DNA of 58,238 bases, taken from Pseudoxanthomonas japonensis (GTDB taxonomy: Bacteria > Pseudomonadota > Gammaproteobacteria > Xanthomonadales > Xanthomonadaceae). Below the pieces are notes generated by a model. That model saw only the letters and a list, made by a program, of their open reading frames with translations, was not told where the DNA came from and ran no database searches. How positions within the stretch are numbered: position 1 is the first letter of the stretch; each line of letters starts with the position of its first letter. Position numbers and translations under genes: made by a program. The DNA lies in NCBI RefSeq assembly GCF_010093445.1, contig NZ_PDWW01000028.1, positions 1 to 58,238 on the forward strand, written 5' to 3'. Shown in pieces: positions 33,353 through 42,978 of this stretch.

Positions 33353-34402
33353 TCAGCGGGCGAACACCGGCTCCAGCATCCGGAACGTCCCCGCATCCGC
33401 ATCCATCTCGACCTTGCCGCCCACCGGCACGATGAACTGCTGGCGGATGTGGCCGATCATCGCGCCGCGGTAGGCGGGGATCTTCAGCGGCTTGAAGTAG
33501 TCGTCGAAGATCTGCGGCAGCGTCAGCGAGCCGTAACCGCCGCCGGGATCGCACTCGGTGCACTCGCCGAAGATCACGCCCTTCACCTTGTCCAGCGCGC
33601 CCATCAGCCGCAACGTGCTGAGCATGCGGTCGATGCGGTACGGCGCCTCGGACACATCCTCGAGGAACAGGATCTTGCCGCTGAAATCCGGCAGGTACGG
33701 CGAGCCGGCGAGCGCCGTGAGCACGGTGAGGTTGCCGCCCACCAGTTCGCCCTGCGCCTTGCCGCCGGTGATGGTGACGGTGCGGTTCCTGCGCTGCACG
33801 AGTTCGTCGCCCTTGTCGGTGCTGTTGGCGTACTGCATCTGTTCGCGCTGGAAGAACACGCGGCGGAACTGGTCGGCGTTGAACGTGTTCCAGCTGCCGA
33901 TGCCGATCGGGCCGTGGAAACTGACCAGCCCGGCCTGCGACAGCAGCGCGTTGTGCAGCGCGGTGATGTCGGAGTAACCCAGCAGGATCTTGGGATGGCG
34001 GCGGATGGTCGCGTAGTCGAGCAGCGGCAGCAGGCGCGCGGCACCGGAGCCGCCGCGCGCGCAGACGATCGCCTTCACCTCGCGGTCGGCGAACATCGCG
34101 TTGAGATCCCCCGCCCGCTCCGCATCGCTGCCGGCCAGGTGGCCGTAGCGGGACGCCAGGTGCGGCGCCACCTTGACCTTCAGGCCCAGTGCTTCCATCG
34201 CTTCCTGCGCCAGTTGCAGGTCGAACGGTTCGTCGGTGGCGCCCGACGGACTCACCAGCGCGACCGTGTCGCCGGGATTCAGGGCGGGCGGCAACAGGCG
34301 CGGTCGCGGGGTCGCCGCCGTCGCCGTGGTGCCGAGCGCGAACGGCACGGTGGATGCAGCGGCCATCAGGGCCGCACTGCCAAGGAAATGTCGCCTGTTC
34401 AT
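33353..34402 (-). CDS. LD-carboxypeptidase (peptidase S66) with Tat-type signal
   Basis: This protein of about 349 residues begins MNRRHFLGSAALMAAASTVPFALG, a twin-arginine (RRxFL) signal. The S66 fold has LNPGDTVALVSPSGATDEP, then CARGGSGAARLLPLLDY with the catalytic Ser, ILFLEDVSEAPYRIDRMLSTL with Glu, and IGHIRQQFIVPVG with His. The enzyme should cleave the tetrapeptide link of murein between meso-diaminopimelate and the terminal D-alanine. The ATG at 34402 was preferred because AGGTGG precedes it and it starts directly at the RR motif; an upstream ATG exists at 34420. A folded S66 enzyme on the Tat pathway is a little unusual, as MccF/LdcA relatives are cytoplasmic. Confidence 0.88.
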   Translation of the reverse strand: MNRRHFLGSAALMAAASTVPFALGTTATAATPRPRLLPPALNPGDTVALVSPSGATDEPFDLQLAQEAMEALGLKVKVAPHLASRYGHLAGSDAERAGDLNAMFADREVKAIVCARGGSGAARLLPLLDYATIRRHPKILLGYSDITALHNALLSQAGLVSFHGPIGIGSWNTFNADQFRRVFFQREQMQYANSTDKGDELVQRRNRTVTITGGKAQGELVGGNLTVLTALAGSPYLPDFSGKILFLEDVSEAPYRIDRMLSTLRLMGALDKVKGVIFGECTECDPGGGYGSLTLPQIFDDYFKPLKIPAYRGAMIGHIRQQFIVPVGGKVEMDADAGTFRMLEPVFAR

Positions 34403-34547
34403 GCCACCTCGATTGGACATCGCATGGATCGGAGCTTCATCCTAACCGCTGCGGACCGGCGGGCGCATGCACAGCCTGTGTCCTTCGGACGCCGGCTTTG
34501 TCGTGAACCTCTGGTAATCATCCGACGACGCGAAGGGAGGGAAGCCC

Positions 34548-36074
34548 ATGGCCAGGATCCAGCGGCCGTTCTATCCGATCATCTATGTACGCGGTTATGC
34601 GATGACGCGAGACGAGGTGATCCAGACCACCTCCACGCCCTACATGGGTTTCGAGGCCGGTTCGACCAAGATCCGCCAGGCGCAGGACGGACGCATCGTG
34701 AAGTTCGTGTTCGAGTCGCCGCTGGTGCGGCTGATGAAGGACTACGACTACCGCGACACCTACGCGGCCGGCGCGGAAAACGCAGGCAAGCTGTCGCCGC
34801 GCAGCATCGTGATCCACCGCTACTACGACGCCGCCGATCCCGCATTCGGCGATGGCAAGGCCTTGTCGATCCCGGATGCCGCCAAGGCGCTGGCCGAGCG
34901 CATCGTCGACCTGCGCGAGCGCATCTGCGGCAACAACCAGGCCGACCGGCAGGCGTTCCGCGTCTACCTGGTCGCCCATTCCATGGGCGGGCTGATCTGC
35001 CGCTGCCTGCTGCAGAACCCCGAGGTAGCCACCGCCGAGGTGCGCGGACTGGTGGACAAGGTGTTCACCTACGCCACCCCGCACAACGGCATCGAGGTCG
35101 GCGGCATCAATGTGCCCAGCCTGCTGTCGATCAACGACATGAACAACTTCAACCGCGGGGTGATGGCCAAGTACCTCAAGGTGCCGAAGGACAAGGTCAA
35201 CACGCTGGGCGACTCGGGCTTTCCGCTGGAGCGTTTCTTCAGCCTGGTCGGCACCAACAGCCGCGACTACGCGGTGGCGCACGGCCTGTCGGCGATGGCG
35301 GCCGGTCAGATGAGCGACGGCCTGGTGCGGATCGAGAACGCCTACGTCGCCGGCAGCCCGCGTGCCTTCGTCAACCGCAGCCACAGTGGCTTCTTCGGCA
35401 TCGTCAATTCCGAGGAGGGCTACCAGAACCTGTCGCGTTTCCTGTTCGGCGACCTCAGCGCCACCGCGCGGCTGGACATCACCGCCCTGCCGTTCCCGCC
35501 GGAGATCGAACAGGCGCGCAAGCGCGGCAAGAAGATCGCCTCGTCGTACTACATCGAAGCGACGGTGGCGCCGCGCGGTGCGTACACCTACGACCTGACC
35601 TCGCGCACGAAGGCGCACGAAAGCGCGGTGCGGCGCGAGTATGCCGAGCTGTTCGACCAGGACGGCAACCTGATCAGGGATGCCCGCGCGCCGGTGCTGT
35701 TCTCGGTCTACCTGGACAGCTCGAAGATCACCGCCGGCAGCGAAGTGTCGTTCTCCATCGACCTGGCCGTGTCGACGGCCGGTTACGAAGTGGACGGCGC
35801 GCTGTTCCTCAAGCAGCACATCCCCGGCGAATTCCTGTTCCGCGACACCCTGGTGCTGTTCGCCAAGCGCAACGACGACGGCACGTGGGCGCTGCGCTAC
35901 GTGTGGGCCGACGAGCACTGGGCCACCGGGCCGAAGAACGCGGCCGAAGTAGCCCGCATGGGCAAGAAGGCCGTCGGCGTGGCGCAGAGCGCGCCCACCC
36001 TGTTCGCCGTGCCGGTGGCCTCGAGCAAGGGCTTCCAGGCCCAGCTGAGTATCGCGCTGTCGCCCTGGGTGTAG
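34548..36074 (+). CDS. Large alpha/beta-hydrolase (esterase/lipase-like)
   Basis: This 508-residue protein has an N-terminal hydrolase-type start (RPFYPIIYVRGYAMTRDEVIQTTSTPYMGFE), the nucleophile elbow VAHSMGGLICRCLL at about residue 145, and a possible acid region DGLVRIENAYVAG. A second half (about 320-508) is beta-rich and ends QLSIALSPWV. No signal peptide is visible. It resembles large PGAP1/lipase-like esterases, but a closer family could not be named. A good ribosome-binding site (GGGAGGGAAGCCC) precedes the ATG. Substrate unknown. Confidence 0.75.
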   Translation: MARIQRPFYPIIYVRGYAMTRDEVIQTTSTPYMGFEAGSTKIRQAQDGRIVKFVFESPLVRLMKDYDYRDTYAAGAENAGKLSPRSIVIHRYYDAADPAFGDGKALSIPDAAKALAERIVDLRERICGNNQADRQAFRVYLVAHSMGGLICRCLLQNPEVATAEVRGLVDKVFTYATPHNGIEVGGINVPSLLSINDMNNFNRGVMAKYLKVPKDKVNTLGDSGFPLERFFSLVGTNSRDYAVAHGLSAMAAGQMSDGLVRIENAYVAGSPRAFVNRSHSGFFGIVNSEEGYQNLSRFLFGDLSATARLDITALPFPPEIEQARKRGKKIASSYYIEATVAPRGAYTYDLTSRTKAHESAVRREYAELFDQDGNLIRDARAPVLFSVYLDSSKITAGSEVSFSIDLAVSTAGYEVDGALFLKQHIPGEFLFRDTLVLFAKRNDDGTWALRYVWADEHWATGPKNAAEVARMGKKAVGVAQSAPTLFAVPVASSKGFQAQLSIALSPWV

Positions 36075-36193
36075 GCGACGTCCCGTCCACCAGGTACTGC
36101 CGGTGGACGGAGCCGGTGGCCGTGTCGATTCCGTCCGTGCCCGTTCGTCGCAGGGTGGAGAGGCGGACCTGACGATCCGCCGGGAAGCACGAC

Positions 36194-36811
36194 ATGCGCA
36201 GACTCATCGCGGCCGTCATGGTCAGCCTCGACGGCGTCATGCAGGCGCCGGGCGGGCCGGACGAGGACACCAGCGGCGGTTTCGCGCACGGCGGCTGGGT
36301 GTGGCCGTACGCGGGTGAGGACGAGGCGATGGACGGGCTGTTCAGGCAGCCATTCGCGCTGCTGCTGGGACGGCGCACCTACGACATCTTCGCCGGCTAC
36401 TGGCCGCAGGTGCCCAGCGACGCACCACATGGCGGCATCGCCGATGCGTTCAACGGTGCCACCAAGTACGTGGCCACCCATCATCCCGATTCGCTCGGCT
36501 GGCAGCACAGCCATGCGCTGGGCGCGGATGTCGTGTCGGCCGTCCGCGCGCTCAAGCACCGCGACGGACCTCACCTGGTCACGCAAGGCAGCAGCGAGTT
36601 GCTGCACCAGTTGCTCGCCACCGATCTGATCGACGAACTGCGGCTGCTGGTCTACCCGCTACTGCTCGGGCGCGGCAAGCGGCTATTCGACGACGCCACG
36701 CAGGCGTCGGCATTCAAGCTCGATCGCTCCCGCACCACGGCAGCCGGCGTGATCGTCAGCCGCTACCTGCGTGACGGCGACGTGCGCACCGGTTCGTTCG
36801 CGGACGGCTGA
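36194..36811 (+). CDS. Dihydrofolate reductase (RibD-C-like) family protein
   Basis: This 205-residue protein shows the RibD_C/YyaP-like pattern: MRRLIAAVMVSLDGVMQAPGGPDED at the start, then ALLLGRRTYDIFAGYWPQVP, KYVATHHPD and GSSELLHQLLATDLIDELRLLVYPLLLGRGKRLFDD. It should bind NADPH and reduce an unknown substrate; the DHFR-like family is often regulated with growth or stress. It is followed after about 85 bases in the same direction by a VOC protein, so the pair may form an operon. Confidence 0.9.
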   Translation: MRRLIAAVMVSLDGVMQAPGGPDEDTSGGFAHGGWVWPYAGEDEAMDGLFRQPFALLLGRRTYDIFAGYWPQVPSDAPHGGIADAFNGATKYVATHHPDSLGWQHSHALGADVVSAVRALKHRDGPHLVTQGSSELLHQLLATDLIDELRLLVYPLLLGRGKRLFDDATQASAFKLDRSRTTAAGVIVSRYLRDGDVRTGSFADG

Positions 36812-36896
36812 TCGCCAACGACGGCTTCACCCGATATTCCCTCCTCACGGCGCGATGATCGCACCGCCCTTCCCTGCCTTCCCGATGGAGAACACC

Positions 36897-37376
36897 ATGA
36901 CCCCGAAGAACACCCTCTGCCTCTGGTACGACAACGACGCCGAGGAAGCCGCCAATTTCTACGCGAAGACCTTCGCCGACAGCGAAGTGACCGCCGTGCA
37001 CCGCGCGCCCGGCGACTATCCCTCCGGCAAGGAAGGCGACGTGCTGACGGTGGAGTTCACCGTGTTCGGCATTCCCTGCATCGGCCTGAACGGCGGCGAC
37101 GCGTTCAAGCACAGCGAGGCGTTCTCGTTCCAGATCGCCACCGACGACCAGGAAGAGACCGATCGCCTGTGGAACGCCATCGTCGGCAACGGCGGGCGCG
37201 AAAGCGCCTGCGGCTGGTGCAAGGACAAGTGGGGCCTGAACTGGCAGATCACCCCGCGCGTGCTGACCGATGCGATGGCCAATCCGGACCGCAGCGTCGC
37301 CAAGCGCGCGTTCGAGGCGATGATGACGATGCACAAGATCGACGTGGCGAAGATCGAGGCTGCGGTCCGCGGCTGA
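36897..37376 (+). CDS. VOC family protein (PhnB/3-demethylubiquinone-9-type)
   Basis: This 159-residue protein matches the PhnB-like VOC family: NTLCLWYDNDAEEAANFYAKTFADSEVTAVHRAPGDYPSGKEGDVLTVEFTVFGIPCIGLNGGDAFKHSEAFSFQIATDDQEETDRLWNAIVGNGGRESACGWCKDKWGLNWQITPRVL. The WCKDKWGLNWQITP block and Glu/His positions are characteristic. The function is unknown for most members. The ATG at 36897 was preferred because GGAG lies a few bases upstream; ATG at 36885 (MENT) is the alternative. It is convergent with the AraC-type regulator gene. Confidence 0.88.
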   Translation: MTPKNTLCLWYDNDAEEAANFYAKTFADSEVTAVHRAPGDYPSGKEGDVLTVEFTVFGIPCIGLNGGDAFKHSEAFSFQIATDDQEETDRLWNAIVGNGGRESACGWCKDKWGLNWQITPRVLTDAMANPDRSVAKRAFEAMMTMHKIDVAKIEAAVRG

Positions 37377-37385
37377 TCCGCGGCG

Positions 37386-38489
37386 TCAGCGCAACGCCGA
37401 CGACAGTGCGCGGGCCGTGCTGTCGTCGGCGCCGGGATCTGCGCTCGCCGCGGCCTGCGCCCGGCAGGCCGCGCGGTACGCGGTGGGCGTGCACCCCATC
37501 GCCGCCTTGAACGCGCGGTTGAACGGCCCCAGCGAGGCGAAGCCCACGGCGCCGCTGATCTCCAGCACGCTGGGGGTTGCCGCCGGGTCGGCCAGTCGAC
37601 GGCATGCGTCTTCGATACGGTAGCGGTTGATCATCTGGTTGAAATTGCGCTCGCCCTTCACCTGCGTGATCAGCCGGCTGAGCCGGTGTTCCGCGATGCC
37701 CAGCCGATGCGCCAGGTCCAACACCTTGAGCTCGGGCTCGCGGTAGGCATGCAGCACCTCCATCTGGTGCCGCAGCGCGTGCAGCAGCCGCGCCTCCTCG
37801 TCGCTGGCGGGTCCCTCCACCCGCGGTGACGACGCCGGCGACGCCACCGCCAGTGGCGCGCGTCCGCGGTACCGCAGCGCCGCATGGGTGAACAGCAGCA
37901 TCGCGAAGGCGCAGAGGGCAACCACGCCGCTGCGCAGTCCGGCCACGGCGGGCACCGCGCCCACCAGCGTCGTCGACAGCACGCAGCCGGCGAACATCAC
38001 CATGAAGGCGACGCGCAGGCGACGTTCGGCCGGCGGCAGCGACGACGACCAGCCGCGCACGGCTTCGAGGAAGCTCAGCACCAGCAGGCTCGAACTGGCC
38101 AGCGTCAGCAGGCTGTCGAGCGCGGATGCCCACGGCGACGACGCCGCATGCGCGCCCAGCGTGGCGCCGCGGTAGGCCGCGATCAGCAGCGCGACGCCGA
38201 CCGCGACCAGCACATGTACCCGGCGCCCGCCGCCCTCGCCGCGGAACAACGCGCGCGACACCAGCCAGAAGCCGTTGCAGGTCGCGCTGCCGCCGATCGC
38301 GACCGCCCAGCGCATCCATGCCGGCGCGTCCCCCATCCACGGCGACATCAGCGACAAGGCCATCGAGCCGCTGACCACGGCGAACACCACCTCGGCATCG
38401 CGCTTCGGCCGTTGCCACAACAGGACCAGCAGCGACAGGGTCGCTACCGCCACCGCGACTGCCGTCGCCACCGCCTGCCACCCGTGCAT
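37386..38489 (-). CDS. AraC family regulator with N-terminal membrane domain
   Basis: This 367-residue protein has six or seven transmembrane helices in its first ~215 residues (AVATAVAVAVATLSLLVLLW, VVFAVVSGSMALSLMSPW, VLVAVGVALLIAAY, SALDSLLTLASSSLLVLSFL, VAFMVMFAGCVLSTTLVG, GVVALCAFAMLLFTHAAL) and a C-terminal AraC-type DNA-binding domain with two helix-turn-helices (ELKVLDLAHRLGIAEHRLSRLITQVKGERNFNQMINRYRIEDACRRL, SVLEISGAVGFASLGPFNRAFKAAMGCTPTAYRAA). The ATG at 38489 was chosen; the frame is open upstream. It is divergent from a DUF2306 gene, its probable target. Confidence 0.88.
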   Translation of the reverse strand: MHGWQAVATAVAVAVATLSLLVLLWQRPKRDAEVVFAVVSGSMALSLMSPWMGDAPAWMRWAVAIGGSATCNGFWLVSRALFRGEGGGRRVHVLVAVGVALLIAAYRGATLGAHAASSPWASALDSLLTLASSSLLVLSFLEAVRGWSSSLPPAERRLRVAFMVMFAGCVLSTTLVGAVPAVAGLRSGVVALCAFAMLLFTHAALRYRGRAPLAVASPASSPRVEGPASDEEARLLHALRHQMEVLHAYREPELKVLDLAHRLGIAEHRLSRLITQVKGERNFNQMINRYRIEDACRRLADPAATPSVLEISGAVGFASLGPFNRAFKAAMGCTPTAYRAACRAQAAASADPGADDSTARALSSALR

Positions 38490-38677
38490 CGCATCGCCCT
38501 CCCGTGTGCCATCCACAGGGTCGGCCACCGGGCCCGTCGCGGCAAGCGCCATCGGTCACGCATGCCGCGCAGGACGGACGAATACCGACGACGATCCAGC
38601 CAGCCGAATCGCGAATCGGCAGGACGCCGGGTCGGCCGGCCGCCATCGTGCGGCTCCGTCTCCCCCGGAACCCGCCC

Positions 38678-39472
38678 ATGCAATCCCCCCGCGCTCCCGA
38701 TCGCCTGCTGTCCCGCGGCGCCACGGCCTGGTTCGCCACCGCCCTGCTCGGCCAGGCCGCCTTCATCGCCTTCATCGCCGTGTTCTTCGGCGGCGCCATC
38801 GCCAGCGGCAACCTCGCCGCCGTCAACGCCAAGCCGCACATCACCGGCTACGCCCCGGGCGATCCGCTCGGCAACCTGCAGTTCCTCGGCCATGCGCTGC
38901 TGGGCGGGCTGGTGACGCTGGCCGGGCTGTGGCAACTGGTGCCCGCGCTGCGGCGCCGCTGGCCGGCCGTGCACCGCTGGAACGGGCGCCTGTTCCTCAC
39001 CATCGCGCTTGTCGTGACGCTGACCGGCTTCTCCCTGGTCTGGCTGCGCGGCTCGCGGCTCGGCCTCGGCAGCGATGTCTCGATCAGCCTCAATGGCCTG
39101 CTGATCGTCGCCTTCGCCCTGCTGGCCTGGCGCAGCGCGCGGCGGCGGGACTTCGCCAGCCATCGCCGCCACGCCCTGCGCGCGTGGCTGCTGGTGAACG
39201 GGGTGTGGTTCCTGCGCATCGGCATCATGCTGGCCGGACTGGTCCTGGCCCCGATGGGCATCGCCATCGACTACCAGGGCGCGATCTTCATCGGGGTCAG
39301 CGTCGCCAGCTGGCTGCTGCCGCTGTTGGTGCTGGAGCTGTACTTCCGCGCCGAACGCTCGCGTCGCGCGTGGCGGCAGGTCGCGATGGGCGGCGTGCTC
39401 GGCGTGTTCGCCCTGCTGACGCTGGCCGGCAGCGCGGCGGCGGCCGCCTTCATGTGGTGGCCGGTGCTGTGA
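38678..39472 (+). CDS. DUF2306 family integral membrane protein
   Basis: This 264-residue protein has about seven transmembrane segments with the DUF2306 pattern: QFLGHALLGGLVTLAGLWQLVPALRRRWPAVHRWNGRLFLTIALVVTLTGFSLVW, RRHALRAWLLVNGVWFLRIGIMLAG and the histidine-rich motifs HALLGG, HRWNGR and HRRHALRAW, which are typical for this family. The family has no firm function. The ATG at 38678 fits; the frame is open to 38504. Its divergent neighbour is an AraC regulator with a membrane domain, a pairing I recall seeing in other genomes. Confidence 0.82.
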   Translation: MQSPRAPDRLLSRGATAWFATALLGQAAFIAFIAVFFGGAIASGNLAAVNAKPHITGYAPGDPLGNLQFLGHALLGGLVTLAGLWQLVPALRRRWPAVHRWNGRLFLTIALVVTLTGFSLVWLRGSRLGLGSDVSISLNGLLIVAFALLAWRSARRRDFASHRRHALRAWLLVNGVWFLRIGIMLAGLVLAPMGIAIDYQGAIFIGVSVASWLLPLLVLELYFRAERSRRAWRQVAMGGVLGVFALLTLAGSAAAAAFMWWPVL

Positions 39473-39605
39473 ACGTCGTGGCGAATCCCCGCGTCGCAGC
39501 GGCATGCGCGCCGCCGGCCCTCAATCTCAGGCCATCACCGCCGTTATCGAGGTTGCTGATAGCATGGCGCGCCACCGGTGGGGGGACCGATGCCCGGAAT
39601 TCCGC

Positions 39606-42503
39606 ATGTTCCTTGATGCACGGCGCGCCAGCGCCCTGCTCGTCGGCGCGCTGTGCGCGCTCCTGCTGTTTCCCGCCCAGGCGCTGGAAGCGCGGCGGGC
39701 GATCGGCCAGTTCACCCATGTCTGGTACGAGAACGAACTGCCGCAGGGCACGGTGCTGTCCATCGCCCAGCAGGCCGACGGTGCCATCTGGCTGGCGACC
39801 TATGGCGGACTGGCGCGGCACAGCGGCGCGGGCTTCGAGACCATCGACCCGCGCGTCGCGCCGGCGCTGAAGAGTTCGGCCATCACGGCCGTCAGCGCGG
39901 ACCGCGAGGGCGGCCTCTGGGTCGGCACGCTCAACGGCGGCCTGTACCGCCGGCAGGGCCGCACGCTGGAACCGGTCGCGCTGCCCGCCGGCATCGAGAG
40001 CGTGTTCGGCATCGTCAACGACACGACCGGTGGCCTGTGGCTGACCACCAATGCGGGCGTGGTGCGGATGGCGAACGGAACGCCACGCCTGCTCGGCGAC
40101 GCCGACGGCTTTCCGCCTCGCGGCTTCTACCGGGCCATCGTCGCCGACCGCGCGGGTGGCATCTGGATCGCCGCCGACGGCGTCGGCGTCGTCCACTGGC
40201 AGGACGGCAAGGCGCGGCTCTACGACGAGCACGACGGCCTGCCCAGCAACGCCGTCTACAGCCTGGCCGTCGATGCCGGCGACACCGCCTGGGTCGGCAC
40301 CCAGGCCGGTCCCGCGTTCTTCCGTGAGGGGCGTTTCCAGCGCGACCCGCGTGCGGCCGCGATCGACGGACGGCGCATCTACAGTCTGTACGGCGACCGC
40401 GACGGCAATGTCTGGTTCGCGCCGCTGGACGTGGGCCTGTGCCGCCTGACGGCCGACGACTTCAGTTGCGACAACACGCTGGCGGGCATGCAGGGCGAGA
40501 CCGTGCGGTCGATGTTCGAGGACCGCGAGGGCAACCTGTGGATCGGCACCACCTCCAGCGGCCTGCACCGGCTCAGCCCGTCCAAGCTGGTCACGGTCAC
40601 CGGGCAGATGGTCTCCAACGCCGTGCGCGCGGTGCATCAGGTTCCGGGTGGGGCGTTGTGGATCGGCACCGATGGCGCCGGCCTGTCGCGCTACCGGGGG
40701 TCGGCACTGCAGCCGGCCACCGACTACAACCGCCAGCTGCCCAGCCAACTGGTCCGCGCCATCCTTTCCGACGCGCAGGGCCAGCTGTGGGTGGCCGGCA
40801 CCGAAGGCGTCACCCGCTTCGATCCGAACGGCCTCGCCCGCAACTTCGGCCTGGCCGACGGCCTGCCGGGCACCATCGTGTTCGCCTTCGCGCCGGCCCG
40901 GCAGGGCGGCATGTGGACCGGCACGCTGCAGGGCGTGGCCCGCATCGACGGCACGCGGGTGGAAGTGGTGGAAGGCACGCGCGGCGACGACACCCGCGCC
41001 CTCTACGAAGACTCCGATGGCCGGCTGTGGATCGGCCTGCGCAGCGGCCTGCGCTGCCTGTCGCGCGGCACCGTGGATACCTGCGGCACGGACGGCTTGC
41101 CCGGGACCAGCGTGTTCGCCTTCCACCCGGCCGCCGACGGCAGCCTGTGGCTGGGCACCAGCGTGGGCATCGTGCGCATCCACGACGGCAAGGTGACCCG
41201 CTACCTGGAGCGCGCCGGTTTCCACGGCGACGCGGTGTTCGCCCTGCTCGATGACGGGCGCGGCAACCTCTGGTTCAGTTCGAACCGCGGCATCGGCCGG
41301 CTCGCCAGGGCCGACTTCACCGCGCTCGACCGCGGCCAGGTGCAGCAACTCGCCCCCCGCTGGTACGGCACCAGCGACGGCATGCTCAACGCGCAGGGGA
41401 ACGGCGCCTCGCAGACACCGGCCGACCGCAGCGACGACGGACGCCTGTGGTTCGGCACCGCCAAGGGCGTGGTGATCGTCGATCCGGACCGCATGCAGGG
41501 CAACCCGCAACCGCCACCGGTGTCGATCGAACGCCTGCTGGTGGACGGCGTGGACGTGGATCCGCAGGCGGCCGGCCGGCTCGGCCCCGGCGTGGAGCGA
41601 CTGGAACTGCAGTTCGCGGCGATGAGCTACGTGGCGCCGTCGGCCGTGCGCTACCGCTACCGGCTCGAAGGGTTCGACCGTGCCTGGAGCGAGCCCGGCA
41701 CGGGCCGCGCCGCCTACTACACCAACCTGCCGCCCGGCGATTACGTGTTCCGTGTGATAGCCAGCAACAACGACGGCGTGTGGAACGAACAGGGCGCGCA
41801 ACTGCGCTTCACCCTGCTGCCGCAATGGCACCAGACCTGGTGGCTGCGCACGCTGGTGGCGCTGTTCGCGCTGGGCGCATTGGCCGCGCTCGTGCGGTTG
41901 CGCCTGCGCGCGGCGCGCGAACGCGAGCGCGCACTGACCCACGAAGTGGCCCAGCGCACCGACGCCCTGCGCGAAGCCAATGCCCGGCTCGAATTGCTGG
42001 CCGCCAGCGATGCGCTCACCGGCATCGCCAACCGACGCGAGTTCACCCGCCGCCTGCAGCTGGCGTGGGACGACCATGCCGAGCGCGACGCGCCGCTGGC
42101 CGTGCTGCTGATCGACGTGGATGACTTCAAGGCCTACAACGACAGCTACGGCCACCTGGGCGGCGATGCCGCACTGGCCACGCTCGCGGCGGCACTGGCA
42201 ACCAGCCTGCGCGGAAGCGGCGACCTGGCTGCGCGTTACGGTGGCGAAGAGTTCGCCATCCTGCTGCCGGACTGCGACGCCGACGCGGCCCTCGCCCTCG
42301 CCCGCCAGCTGGTCGCCAACGTGCAACGCCTCGCCCTGCCCCACCGCGCATCGAGCGTGGCGCATGTCGTCACCGTCAGCATCGGTGCCGCCAGCCTGCG
42401 TCCCGCGCACGGCCGCAATCCGGATGCCTTGCTGCACGCGGCGGATGCAGCGCTGTATTGCGCCAAGGCCGAAGGCAGGAACCGCGCGTTGCCGGCGAAG
42501 TGA
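39606..42503 (+). CDS. Beta-propeller sensor (Reg_prop/Y_Y_Y) diguanylate cyclase
   Basis: This 965-residue protein has a signal peptide (ASALLVGALCALLLFPAQALEA), then a long periplasmic stretch of repeated two-component-regulator propeller blades (patterns such as GLWVGTLNGGLYRRQG, GNLWIGTTSSGLHRL, GRLWIGLRSGLRCL) to about 640. A Y_Y_Y domain (PPPVSIERLLVDGVDV... GVERLELQFAAMSYVAPSAVRYRYRLEGFDRAWSEPG... NNDGVWNEQGAQLRFTLLP) follows, then one transmembrane helix (about 749-767) and a GGDEF domain with GGEEF at 879-883. This is a one-protein sensor making c-di-GMP. Start taken at ATG 39606; 39564 is possible. Its stop is followed by the REP/RAYT array. Confidence 0.9.
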   Translation: MFLDARRASALLVGALCALLLFPAQALEARRAIGQFTHVWYENELPQGTVLSIAQQADGAIWLATYGGLARHSGAGFETIDPRVAPALKSSAITAVSADREGGLWVGTLNGGLYRRQGRTLEPVALPAGIESVFGIVNDTTGGLWLTTNAGVVRMANGTPRLLGDADGFPPRGFYRAIVADRAGGIWIAADGVGVVHWQDGKARLYDEHDGLPSNAVYSLAVDAGDTAWVGTQAGPAFFREGRFQRDPRAAAIDGRRIYSLYGDRDGNVWFAPLDVGLCRLTADDFSCDNTLAGMQGETVRSMFEDREGNLWIGTTSSGLHRLSPSKLVTVTGQMVSNAVRAVHQVPGGALWIGTDGAGLSRYRGSALQPATDYNRQLPSQLVRAILSDAQGQLWVAGTEGVTRFDPNGLARNFGLADGLPGTIVFAFAPARQGGMWTGTLQGVARIDGTRVEVVEGTRGDDTRALYEDSDGRLWIGLRSGLRCLSRGTVDTCGTDGLPGTSVFAFHPAADGSLWLGTSVGIVRIHDGKVTRYLERAGFHGDAVFALLDDGRGNLWFSSNRGIGRLARADFTALDRGQVQQLAPRWYGTSDGMLNAQGNGASQTPADRSDDGRLWFGTAKGVVIVDPDRMQGNPQPPPVSIERLLVDGVDVDPQAAGRLGPGVERLELQFAAMSYVAPSAVRYRYRLEGFDRAWSEPGTGRAAYYTNLPPGDYVFRVIASNNDGVWNEQGAQLRFTLLPQWHQTWWLRTLVALFALGALAALVRLRLRAARERERALTHEVAQRTDALREANARLELLAASDALTGIANRREFTRRLQLAWDDHAERDAPLAVLLIDVDDFKAYNDSYGHLGGDAALATLAAALATSLRGSGDLAARYGGEEFAILLPDCDADAALALARQLVANVQRLALPHRASSVAHVVTVSIGAASLRPAHGRNPDALLHAADAALYCAKAEGRNRALPAK

Positions 42504-42521
42504 CCGCGGCCCGCCCATCGC

Positions 42522-42656
42522 CGTAGGGCGGGCTCAAGCCCGCCGTCGCAGACCCACCGTCATCCAGTTGGAGGTTCGCACGCACCGGCACGCGATACCT
42601 CGCCGGGGAACCCCACGGCGGACGCATCAACATGGCGGGCCGGGGCCCGCCCTACG
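42522..42656. repeat. Paired GTAG-REP unit 1 (BIME-like)
   Basis: This 135-base unit begins GTAGGGCGGGCTCAAGCCCG (a hairpin with a GTAG foot) and ends in the inverse orientation, GGGCCCGCCCTAC. An internal spacer carrying ACCGTCATCC... and CACGGCGGACGCATCAA is well conserved between units. Six such units surround the RAYT gene. Confidence 0.85.
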
Positions 42657-42673
42657 CGGAGACCGTGGCGCAT

Positions 42674-42808
42674 CGTAGGACGGGCTCAAGCCCGCCGTCG
42701 CGGACCCACCGTCATCCGGTTGCTGGCTCTCACCTACCGACACGCGATACCTCGCCGAGGAACCCCACGGCGGACGCATCAACATGGCGGGCCTGGGCCC
42801 GCCCTACG
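42674..42808. repeat. Paired GTAG-REP unit 2
   Basis: Second copy, 135 bases, same structure and internal spacer as unit 1; the first hairpin has one change (GTAGGACGGGCT). Confidence 0.85.
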
Positions 42809-42822
42809 GAGGACCGCGTCGT

Positions 42823-42957
42823 CGTAGGGCGGGCTCAAGCCCGCTGTCGCGGATCCACCGTCATCCGGTTGGAGGTTTGCACGCACCGGCACGCGATACC
42901 TCGCCGAGGAACACCACGGCGGACGCATCAACATGGCGGGCCTGGGCCCGCCCTACG
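42823..42957. repeat. Paired GTAG-REP unit 3
   Basis: Third copy, 135 bases, between unit 2 and the RAYT gene. It is the closest unit to the downstream end of the RAYT gene. Confidence 0.85.
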
Positions 42958-42978
42958 CGCGCCGTCGCGGACTCGCCT

